Shown: piece by piece, positions 1 through 5,621 of the stretch
How positions within the stretch are numbered: position 1 is the first letter of the stretch
How the letters are laid out: the number at the start of each line of letters is the position of its first letter
NCBI GenBank assembly: GCA_021785055.1
Contig: JAJYGS010000112.1
Coordinates: 1 to 6,500, forward strand
Reading direction: 5' to 3'
Length of the DNA: 6,500 nt
DNA from: Nitrospirota bacterium
GTDB lineage: Bacteria > Nitrospirota > JACRHJ01
The notes under the pieces: generated by a model
Databases searched by the model: none
What the model saw: only the letters and a program-made list of their open reading frames with translations
Told to the model about the DNA's origin: nothing
Made by a program: the position numbers and the translations under genes

Positions 1-135
1 GTCGCTGAGCTTCACGCGGGTGATGGTGACGAAGCCGATGCGCGGGTCTTTAGTCTTCCGGAGCAGTATGTCGGACAGTTCGGCGCGTATCTGTTCGCTC
101 ACCCTGTCGGAGCGTTTGTAGTCGTGCGTCGTCAT
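1..135 (-). CDS. rbfA: Ribosome-binding factor A, 5' part only (cut by window start)
   Basis: RbfA is a small KH-type protein that binds the 30S subunit and supports late maturation around the 5' end of 16S rRNA. Only the first 45 codons are present; the frame is open to base 1 and the remaining part lies outside the window. The visible residues begin MTTHDYKRSDRVSEQIRAEL and match the family's N-terminus: an R-V-E-I-ELS-IL helix, followed by the hallmark DPRIGFVTIT (residues 30-39) and VKLSD. The ATG at 135-133 is chosen because it gives a normal RbfA N-terminus and lies 6 bases after the ylxP stop. No good Shine-Dalgarno is visible, so coupling to ylxP translation is likely. Position after infB and ylxP is the usual one for rbfA. 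Identity is near certain; length cannot be judged. Confidence 0.95.
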   Translation of the reverse strand, partial: MTTHDYKRSDRVSEQIRAELSDILLRKTKDPRIGFVTITRVKLSD

Positions 136-141
136 ATCGGT

Positions 142-423
142 TTAAATTATCTCTATCTGGTAATCTATCAGTTCGACAGAGGTGTTTGAGCGTATCAGGT
201 CCACTACCTTGTTCAAGACATCGGCGGTAAAGGCCTTCTCCCCGGATACGCAGGCGACTCCGAGCGTCGCCCTCTGCCGGAGGTCCTGGTTGTCCACTTC
301 GGCGACGGATACGTTGAATTTGCTTCGTATCCTGTCCTTCAAGCCTTTCACGACGCTCCGCTTGCTCTTCAGCGAGCCTGCGTCATACACGACCAGTTCG
401 ACTGTCAATATACCTACAAACAT
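142..423 (-). CDS. ylxP: YlxP-family protein (DUF503)
   Basis: A 93-residue protein of the DUF503/YlxP family, a usual length for the family. The sequence shows the family pattern: a hydrophobic first strand (VGILTVELVV, residues 3-12), the SLKSKR motif at 17-22 followed by a basic helix (VVKGLKDRIRSKF), then NVSVAEVD and a central LGVACVS strand. The family fold is a small alpha/beta, ferredoxin-like domain. Its biochemical role is not established; constant placement between infB and rbfA suggests a link to ribosome assembly or translation, which is inference. The ATG at 423 lies 3 bases after the infB stop (TAA then TGT then ATG) with no clear Shine-Dalgarno, so re-initiation by ribosomes finishing infB is likely. 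An ATG overlapping the infB stop (427-425) is in another frame and is not used. Confidence 0.93.
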   Translation of the reverse strand: MFVGILTVELVVYDAGSLKSKRSVVKGLKDRIRSKFNVSVAEVDNQDLRQRATLGVACVSGEKAFTADVLNKVVDLIRSNTSVELIDYQIEII

Positions 424-426
424 ACA

Positions 427-3237
427 TTACAGCTTTGTAGCGAGTTTTTCCACGTCATAGGCCTCGATTATGTCTCCGACTTTTACGTCGTTGAAGTTCT
501 CGATGCCTATGCCGCATTCGTATCCCGTCTGGACCTCGCGCACGTCTTCCTTGAAGCGCTTGAGGGAGGAAAGCTTCCCTTCGTATATCACGACATTGTC
601 CCGGAGCACCCGTACTCCTGCGCTGCCGCGCGTTATGACTCCGTCCAGGACGTATGAGCCGGCGATAACGCCTATCTTCGGCACGCTGAAGGTCTGCCGC
701 ACCTCCGCGCGCCCCAGGACTTTCTCTTTCAGTGTAGGCTCAAGAAGACCTTCCATCGCCTGCTTCACTTCTTCTATCGCGTTGTAGATTATGTTATACA
801 GTCTGACATCCACTCCCTCGGTCTCAGCAAGCTGCGATGCCTTCGGCTCAGGCCGTATGTTGAAACCGATGATAATGGCGTTCGACGCCGAAGCCAGCAT
901 GACGTCCGATTCCGTAATGGCGCCGACGGAGCCATGTATCACGTTCAGCTTGACCGCCTCCGTGGAGAGTTTTGAAAGCGACTCCGATACGGCCTCAACG
1001 GAACCCTGCACGTCGGCCTTGATTATAATATTGAGCTCCTTGACCTCGCCCTTTTGTATCTGCGAGAACAGGTCGTCAAGCGTGATTCTCTTCCTCAGGG
1101 CAAGCTCCGCCTCTCTCTGTTTCTGCATCCTGGACTGGGCGACCTGGCGGGCCTTCTTCTCGTCTTCCATGACCACGAAAGAATCACCCGCCTGCGGCAC
1201 TCCCGAAAGCCCTATGACCTCCACGGGATAGGATGGCGTCGCCTCTTTCTCTTTCCTGCCCTTGTCGTTAAGGAGCATCCTTATGCGCCCGTAGTGCTGT
1301 CCGGTAACGAAGACATCGCCGGGCTTGATAGTCCCGGAAGAGACCAGTACCGTCGCAACTGGGCCGCGCCCCTTGTCAAGCTTCGCTTCGATTATCGTGC
1401 CGCGTCCAGGCTTGTTGGGGTTTGCCTTCAGTTCCATAACCTCCGACTGGAGGAGTATCATTTCGAGGAGGCTTTCAAGGCCGATGCGCTTCTTGGCGGA
1501 GACGGGCACGAATATCGTATCGCCGCCCCATTCCTCCGGCACAAGGCCCTGGTCCGAAAGCTCCCTTTTCACCCTGTCCTGGTCGGCCTCCGGCTTGTCT
1601 ATCTTGTTTATCGCCACGATGATAGGCACTTTTGCCGCCCGCGAGTGGTTTATGGCTTCGAGCGTCTGCGGGCGGACGCCGTCCTCTGCGGCCACGACAA
1701 GGACGACTATATCCGTCACCTGCGCGCCTCTCGCCCTCATGGCCGTGAACGCCTCATGGCCGGGCGTATCGAGGAATACAATATCCTTGTCCTTGAGGCG
1801 CACCCTGTACGCGCCGATGTGCTGCGTAATGCCCCCGGCCTCTCCCTGCGTCACGTTCGCCTGCCGTATGGCGTCGAGGAGCGATGTCTTGCCGTGGTCT
1901 ACATGGCCCATGATTGTGACGACCGGCGGACGGAATTTCAGATCCTCCGGGCGATCCTGCTCCTCTTCGACAAACGCCTCCTCGTCCGTAATGGGCGTTA
2001 CGTCCACCTTCAGGCTATACTGTTCCGCCAGGAGTATCGCAGCGTCCGTATCGATAGCGTTATTTATAGTTGCCATCATGCCCATTTCAAAAAGCTTTTT
2101 TATTATGTCGCCGGACTTTACGCCTATCTTGTCGGCGAAGTCCTTGACCGTGATGCCCTCGGTAATCCGGATTGCTTTCTTCCTGGCTATCGTAGACGCG
2201 ATGTCCTCGACCGGCGCGGGAGCTGGCACAACATGGGGCCTCTGGTTTCTGAATTCCTGCTTCTGGCCTTTTTTCTTGCCACCCCTGAACTCCTGCCACT
2301 TCTGCGGCGCCTGATCCTTCTTGGAAAAAGCGGTTTCCGGCCCGGCGGGTTTTTTCTTCACCGTCTGCAACCGGTTCTTAAGCTTGGATGAAATAGACGG
2401 AAGCTTGTCTACGCCCTCCAGTACTTCCAGTTCGGTCCGGGCGGGTTTCGGTCCTTTGGACTTTTTTGCTTTTGCAAAAGCCTCCTTTGCAGCCTGATCC
2501 TTTTGAGCCTGCGTCTGCTGCGGCGGGCGCGGAGGTCTTGAAGGCGGAATACCTTCCTTCTTCCGCAGGGCTTCCGCCGCAAGTCTCTCAAGCATTTCCT
2601 TGGATACCATCGGCTTGGCTTCTTCCGGTATAGGCGGCTTGGAAGGTTCGACTTTGCGCGGCTCCTGGACAGCGGTTTCCTCGGTTGCTGCCGGCGGCTC
2701 CGGAGCCTGGACTTCGCGGGCCGGTTCTTCCGGGGCGACGGACGCCGATGGAGCGGCTTCAATCTTTTCCTTCTCCGGCAGATGCTCAGGAGGTTTTACT
2801 TCTATCTTCGGTTTTACGATTTCAGCCGTCCCGGCTGCGGGGCCTGTGGCAACGGCGGTGGCCTTGTGATGGAAGAAACCGAAACGGGATTTGGGCGCCG
2901 GCTTCTCCTTTTCCACCTTCTCCACTTTCTTGGCCGCCGTTGGCCTGACGCCTTCTTCCGGTTCCGGGGTCGAGGGGGTCGATTTGATTCTTATGGCGCC
3001 GGAAGGTTTTGTCCCAAGCTTCAGCACTTCCGGCTTGACCGGTTTTTCCTTGGGCTTTCCGAACTTTTCCCGGATGAGTTTCGCGTGTTCGTCATCCAGG
3101 CCCGAAGAAGGAGTCTTGTCGTCAAGTCCAATTTTTTTAAGCTCGGCCAGGATGTCCTGAATCAGCTGCTTGTAAACCTCCGGGTTATTATCGACATCCA
3201 GTTCCTTCGCGAGCTCATAGACTCTCGGTTTTGCCAT
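427..3237 (-). CDS. infB: Translation initiation factor IF-2
   Basis: IF2 is the GTPase that brings fMet-tRNA to the 30S P site and promotes 50S joining. The product has 936 residues, on the long side for bacterial IF2. Order: a first IF2_N module (about 1-60, containing RVYELAKELD); a Lys/Pro/Glu/Ala-rich, probably disordered linker (about 60-345); a second IF2_N module (about 353-412); the G domain from about 436, with G1 GHVDHGKT (444-451), G2 around T471 in GGITQHIGAY, G3 DTPGH (490-494), G4 NKID (544-547) and G5 SAK (580-582); a beta-barrel domain II (about 610-695); domain III/C1 (about 735-830); and the fMet-tRNA-binding C2 domain (about 842-930) with SLKRFKEDVREV and GYECGI. All GTPase motifs are intact. 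One oddity is Ser861, where the family usually has Cys in IAGC. The ATG at 3237 has a strong ribosome site overlapping the previous stop. Internal starts giving shorter isoforms are possible but not shown. Confidence 0.98.
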   Translation of the reverse strand: MAKPRVYELAKELDVDNNPEVYKQLIQDILAELKKIGLDDKTPSSGLDDEHAKLIREKFGKPKEKPVKPEVLKLGTKPSGAIRIKSTPSTPEPEEGVRPTAAKKVEKVEKEKPAPKSRFGFFHHKATAVATGPAAGTAEIVKPKIEVKPPEHLPEKEKIEAAPSASVAPEEPAREVQAPEPPAATEETAVQEPRKVEPSKPPIPEEAKPMVSKEMLERLAAEALRKKEGIPPSRPPRPPQQTQAQKDQAAKEAFAKAKKSKGPKPARTELEVLEGVDKLPSISSKLKNRLQTVKKKPAGPETAFSKKDQAPQKWQEFRGGKKKGQKQEFRNQRPHVVPAPAPVEDIASTIARKKAIRITEGITVKDFADKIGVKSGDIIKKLFEMGMMATINNAIDTDAAILLAEQYSLKVDVTPITDEEAFVEEEQDRPEDLKFRPPVVTIMGHVDHGKTSLLDAIRQANVTQGEAGGITQHIGAYRVRLKDKDIVFLDTPGHEAFTAMRARGAQVTDIVVLVVAAEDGVRPQTLEAINHSRAAKVPIIVAINKIDKPEADQDRVKRELSDQGLVPEEWGGDTIFVPVSAKKRIGLESLLEMILLQSEVMELKANPNKPGRGTIIEAKLDKGRGPVATVLVSSGTIKPGDVFVTGQHYGRIRMLLNDKGRKEKEATPSYPVEVIGLSGVPQAGDSFVVMEDEKKARQVAQSRMQKQREAELALRKRITLDDLFSQIQKGEVKELNIIIKADVQGSVEAVSESLSKLSTEAVKLNVIHGSVGAITESDVMLASASNAIIIGFNIRPEPKASQLAETEGVDVRLYNIIYNAIEEVKQAMEGLLEPTLKEKVLGRAEVRQTFSVPKIGVIAGSYVLDGVITRGSAGVRVLRDNVVIYEGKLSSLKRFKEDVREVQTGYECGIGIENFNDVKVGDIIEAYDVEKLATKL

Positions 3238-3244
3238 TTGTTAA

Positions 3245-3254
3245 ATCACCCCCT
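3245..3254 (-). promoter_or_regulatory. infB Shine-Dalgarno containing the ylxR-ylxQ stop codon
   Basis: On the minus strand the sequence AGGGGGTGAT sits 7 bases before the infB ATG and differs at one position from the extended anti-16S match AGGAGGTGAT. Its TGA (3248-3246) is the stop codon of the upstream YlxR-L7Ae gene. A ribosome terminating there covers the infB initiation site, so the two genes are probably translationally coupled. The strength of the match fits the need for high IF2 output and fixes 3237 as the start. Confidence 0.8.
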
Positions 3255-3833
3255 GCTGACTTTTAAAAGAAGCGCCATCTCCCTCGCAAGAGAACGCGAG
3301 AGATCCGACGGCTTCACGTAAATTATCCCGACCGGCGCGGAGCCTATGACGGCCCCAAGCGCCTCCTTGTCCGAGAAATTATATATCAAGGAAACATCTC
3401 CGTTTAGTTTTTCCAGGAGCCTCCTTCGGCTGTTTTCAGCCAGGTCGTCGGAAACCACCATGACGCCGCCCGGCGTTTTCCTGGCCGCGCCGAGCGCCGC
3501 GTCGAAACCGTACTCCGCCAGGCCCGCCTTCCTCGCCATCCCCAGCAGGGCCGAAACCTTTCTCTTTATCTTCCCGTAAAGCTCTTCATAAAATACTTCC
3601 CTGACAGGCGGCGCGACGTCCCGCTTCAAAGCCCGTGAAAGCGCTCCGCCGCCGCCCGGCTTCAGGAGTTTCTCTATGCACTCCTTTTCCGGGCAGATAT
3701 AAGCTCCCCTGCCCGGAAGTTTTTCCGTATAATCGATTATGACGCCCGCCGGAGAGTCCGTCATCCTGACAAGCTCTCCCTTTTTGCCCTTCCTGCGGCA
3801 GGCTATGCACGTCCTTTCAGGCTGCGCCTTCAT
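3246..3833 (-). CDS. YlxR (RnpM/DUF448) - L7Ae/YlxQ fusion RNA-binding protein
   Basis: A 195-residue protein joining two domains that are separate neighbouring genes in Bacillus. Residues 1 to about 85 are a YlxR/DUF448 domain: RTCIACRRK (7-15), LVRM (21-24), GRGAYICPEKEC (41-52), and the basic ALSRALKR at 64-71. YlxR (RnpM) of Firmicutes has been reported to bind and modulate RNase P RNA. Residues about 88-190 are an L7Ae/YlxQ-like domain: VSALLGMARKAGLAEYGF, VMVVSDDLAENSRRRL (124-139), DKEALGAVIG (155-164) and VGIIYV. L7Ae proteins bind kink-turn RNAs. Four cysteines (C9, C12, C47, C52) form a CxxC plus CxxxxC arrangement that could hold a metal; this is inference. The ATG at 3833 lies within the end of nusA (17-base overlap, different frame), with only a weak GGA-type ribosome site. 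The stop lies in the infB ribosome site. The same fusion is common in several non-Firmicute groups. Confidence 0.93.
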   Translation of the reverse strand: MKAQPERTCIACRRKGKKGELVRMTDSPAGVIIDYTEKLPGRGAYICPEKECIEKLLKPGGGGALSRALKRDVAPPVREVFYEELYGKIKRKVSALLGMARKAGLAEYGFDAALGAARKTPGGVMVVSDDLAENSRRRLLEKLNGDVSLIYNFSDKEALGAVIGSAPVGIIYVKPSDLSRSLAREMALLLKVSRG

Positions 3834-4977
3834 CGTCCGTTTCCGGGGCGTCCGCCGCGTCCGCCGCCTGCGCCTCCTCCAGGAGCTTGGACTCTCTTGC
3901 GATCGCCTCTTCTATCTCCGTCTCCCTGTCCTTCTGGGTCATCTTGTCGTATTCGGACTCGGAGTATATGTCGATCTTCCAGCCGGTAAGTTTCGCGGCG
4001 AGCCGCACGTTCTGTCCTTTTTTACCTATCGCAAGGGAAAGCTGGGTATCTGAAACTATTACCAGCGCGGACTTTTCATCCTCGTCCACGGCAACTTTTT
4101 CTACGGTAGCGGGCGAGAGCGCCTTGCTTATAAACTGTATCGGGTCCTCCGTCCAGGGAATTATGTCTATTTTTTCTCCGCGCAGTTCCCGGACGACCGC
4201 CTGGACGCGCGAGCCCTTCATCCCCACGCATGCGCCGACCGGGTCAACTGCGGAATCCTTCGACTGAACCGCAATCTTCGTCCTGTCCCCGGCCTCGCGC
4301 ACCGCGCCTTTTATCTCGACTATCTTCTCGTAAATCTCCGGAACTTCCATCTCGAAAAGCCTCGATACAAGCTCCGGGTTGCTCCTGGAGAGGACTATCT
4401 GCGGCCCCTTGTTCGTCGTGCGGACGTCAAGCAGGTACGCCCGCACCCGGTCGCCCTGCTTGTAGCTCTCCCGTGGGGCCTGCTCGCGCAACGGCAGGAC
4501 GGCTTCCGTCTTGCCGATGTCTATGATGTAGTTGCCTTTCTCCTGGCGCATGACGATGCCGTTCACGAGGTCGCCTATGCGGCCTGAATATTCGCTTACG
4601 ATGATGTCACGCTCGGCTTCCTTTACCCTCTGCACTATGACTTGCTTGGCTGTCTGGGCCGCTATGCGTCCGTAGCCCTCGAAATCCTGGAGTATGTCCA
4701 CTTCGCCGCCGATTTCCGCCGACGGGTCGAGGTCCCTGGCCTCTTCGAGCGTCATCTGTATCCCCGGGTCCTCTACGTCCTCGGCTACCTGATAAATCAA
4801 GTGGATGGAGATTTTCCCGGTCTTTGGATTGACCTTTACCTTTATGTTTTCGTTCTCCGGGAACTTCTTCCTTGCCGCCGAGACCAGGGCGGACTCCACC
4901 GCCTCAAGGAGCACGTCTTTGGATATGCCTTTCTCCTTGCATATCTGGTCTATTACGGTAATCAGCTCGTGATTCAT
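3817..4977 (-). CDS. nusA: Transcription termination/antitermination factor NusA
   Basis: NusA binds RNA polymerase near the exit channel, promotes pausing and intrinsic termination, and takes part in antitermination complexes. The product has 386 residues. Order: the polymerase-binding N-terminal domain (1 to about 125, beginning MNHELITVIDQICKEKGISK and containing VLLEAVESALVSAARKKF), an S1 domain (about 134-200, GDLVNGIV to IVLSRSNPELV), KH1 (about 232-277, with GMKG at 252-255) and KH2 (about 300-340, with GKKG at 318-321 followed by QNVRLAAKLTGWKIDI). The rest, 347-386, is a short Ala/Glu/Asp-rich acidic tail. The two AR repeats of the roughly 495-residue E. coli protein are absent, as in Firmicute NusA. 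The ATG at 4977 is fixed by a perfect AGGAGG 8 bases upstream and by the family N-terminus. The 3' end overlaps the ylxR-ylxQ start by 17 bases. Confidence 0.98.
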   Translation of the reverse strand: MNHELITVIDQICKEKGISKDVLLEAVESALVSAARKKFPENENIKVKVNPKTGKISIHLIYQVAEDVEDPGIQMTLEEARDLDPSAEIGGEVDILQDFEGYGRIAAQTAKQVIVQRVKEAERDIIVSEYSGRIGDLVNGIVMRQEKGNYIIDIGKTEAVLPLREQAPRESYKQGDRVRAYLLDVRTTNKGPQIVLSRSNPELVSRLFEMEVPEIYEKIVEIKGAVREAGDRTKIAVQSKDSAVDPVGACVGMKGSRVQAVVRELRGEKIDIIPWTEDPIQFISKALSPATVEKVAVDEDEKSALVIVSDTQLSLAIGKKGQNVRLAAKLTGWKIDIYSESEYDKMTQKDRETEIEEAIARESKLLEEAQAADAADAPETDDEGAA

Positions 4978-4985
4978 CGAAGAAT

Positions 4986-4992
4986 CCTCCTA
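4986..4992 (-). promoter_or_regulatory. nusA Shine-Dalgarno overlapping the rimP stop codon
   Basis: The minus-strand sequence TAGGAGG ends 8 bases before the nusA ATG. AGGAGG is a perfect core, and the TAG that opens it (4992-4990) is the stop codon of rimP. The arrangement couples nusA initiation to rimP termination, mirroring the ylxR/infB junction. Confidence 0.85.
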
Positions 4993-5457
4993 AAATTCGA
5001 CTTCGAGGCGGGCTTTCTCGACCTGCCCGTATTTTATATAAACAATCTTCCTGCCGTCGTTCATAATCAAGCTGAAGCCTTCCTCGTCCGGGCTGTCTAT
5101 CCTGCCTGCCAAAGCCTTCTGCCCTTCTATGGACACGGTCGTCTTTACCTTCGCCAGTTTCCCGTTAAAACGTATATAATCCGCAGGCTTATAGAGCGAC
5201 CTGTCCAGCCCGGGAGAAGAGACCTCGAGGACATAAGCGCCCTGTATGAAGTCCTCCACCTCGATTAACGTGTCGATTTCGCGGCTTACGGCCTCACAGT
5301 CGTCAATCGTAATGCCGCCGGGCTTGTCTATGAAAAATTGCAGGCGCCAGCGGCCGGATTCCATTATGAATTTGAGGTCTGCAAGCTCATAGCCCATTTC
5401 CTCAAGTACCGGCCCGGCTACCCTTCTTGCGGCATCGACTATCTTTTCCCTGACCAC
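4990..5457 (-). CDS. rimP: Ribosome maturation factor RimP
   Basis: RimP binds the free 30S subunit and helps its maturation, notably around S12 entry. From a GTG at 5457 the product is 155 residues, the usual length. The N-terminal alpha/beta domain shows IVDAARRVAGPVLEEMGYEL, WRLQFFIDKPGGITIDDC (37-54) and VSREID. The family signature YVLEVSSPGLDRSL lies at 75-88, followed by the SH3-like C-terminal domain with GRIDSPDEEGFSL and the closing GQVEKARLEVEF. The same frame is open back to an ATG at 5595, adding 46 residues. That extension reads through an intrinsic terminator and a GC-rich repeat, has no ribosome site and contributes nothing RimP-like, so it is rejected. The GTG follows the purine-rich GGGGGCGAGG directly, and its first G is the last base of a hairpin arm. 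The exact start is therefore less certain than the identity. Confidence 0.92.
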   Translation of the reverse strand: MVREKIVDAARRVAGPVLEEMGYELADLKFIMESGRWRLQFFIDKPGGITIDDCEAVSREIDTLIEVEDFIQGAYVLEVSSPGLDRSLYKPADYIRFNGKLAKVKTTVSIEGQKALAGRIDSPDEEGFSLIMNDGRKIVYIKYGQVEKARLEVEF

Positions 5458-5494
5458 CCTCGCCCCCGGCCCCTCTCCCAGTGACGGGCGAGGG
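5457..5494. repeat. GC-rich palindromic element abutting the rimP start (REP-like)
   Basis: CCCTCGCCC at 5457-5465 and GGGCGAGGG at 5486-5494 form a perfect 9-base inverted repeat around a 20-base centre that contains CCCCTCTCCC. Read on the minus strand in the rimP frame it encodes SPRPSLGEGPGARV, which resembles the peptide-like signature (PRPS-LGEG-G-R) I associate with a dispersed palindromic repeat in many bacterial genomes. Only one copy is in the window, so assignment to a family is from memory. The 3' arm on the rimP transcript contains the purine-rich sequence just before the GTG, so folding could mask the ribosome site. On the plus strand the palindrome is followed by AGTTTTTACTTTT and resembles a terminator, but no plus-strand gene needs one. 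Confidence 0.6.
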
Positions 5495-5510
5495 GAGTTT
5501 TTACTTTTAA

Positions 5511-5541
5511 ACAAAAAGAGTGGGCCTTTTCGAGCCCACCC
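5511..5541 (-). terminator. Intrinsic terminator between the protease gene and rimP
   Basis: On the minus strand the RNA from 5541 folds into a 9-pair stem: GGGUGGGCU (5541-5533) pairs with GGCCCACUC (5526-5518), with two G-U pairs, around the 6-base loop CGAAAA. UUUUUGUU follows at once, and the upstream side is A-rich. This is a standard Rho-independent terminator. It lies 81 bases after the protease stop and about 54 bases before the rimP GTG. It most simply ends the protease transcript. If the operon promoter lies upstream of it, it would act instead as an attenuator for rimP-nusA-infB. On the plus strand the flanking T-run is poor, so termination is judged one-directional. Confidence 0.8.
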
Positions 5542-5593
5542 AGTTAATTTCTTCTGAGTTATGTAATTTTTATCACAAACAGGGGTGAAATGC

Positions 5594-5615
5594 AAGAGAA
5601 AAAAGGGGAAAAGAG
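5594..5615. other. 22-base homopurine/homopyrimidine tract after the protease stop
   Basis: Every plus-strand base in this stretch is a purine (A/G runs centred on AAGGGGAAAA), so the minus-strand transcript carries an unbroken pyrimidine run 6 bases after the protease stop codon. The tract is nearly mirror-symmetric: GAGAAAA on one side and AAAAGAG on the other. There is no clear hairpin before it, so it is not called a terminator. It may be only compositional. Confidence 0.5.
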
Positions 5616-5621
5616 CAGGAT

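Noticed and set aside
1325..2314. Second long plus-strand frame (329 codons) opposite infB
   Set aside because: Antisense to the IF2 G domain, Ser/Thr-rich composition typical of a reverse-complement shadow, and overlapping another shadow frame.
1054..2391. Long plus-strand open frame (445 codons) opposite infB
   Set aside because: It lies entirely antisense to the conserved IF2 coding region, is rich in Arg/Leu/His/Tyr as expected of a shadow frame, and shows no recognisable domain or ribosome site.
2409..3160. Several alternative frames on both strands across the IF2 linker region
   Set aside because: The Lys/Pro/Ala-rich linker has skewed codon use that leaves other frames open; none has domain content or a ribosome site.
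5457..5507. Plus-strand terminator formed by the GC-rich palindrome followed by TTTTT
   Set aside because: The fold and T-run exist, but no plus-strand gene leads into it; the palindrome is better explained as a repeat.
5458..5595. 46-codon N-terminal extension of RimP from an ATG at 5595
   Set aside because: The extension crosses a strong intrinsic terminator and a palindromic repeat, has no Shine-Dalgarno, and would make RimP about 201 residues instead of the usual 150 or so.
5569..5595. Possible promoter upstream of rimP: TTGCAT and GATAAA (extended -10 TGT) on the minus strand
   Set aside because: Only 3 and 4 matches of 6 to the consensus, with a short 15-base spacer. It would also place the start upstream of the terminator. 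Not strong enough to annotate.
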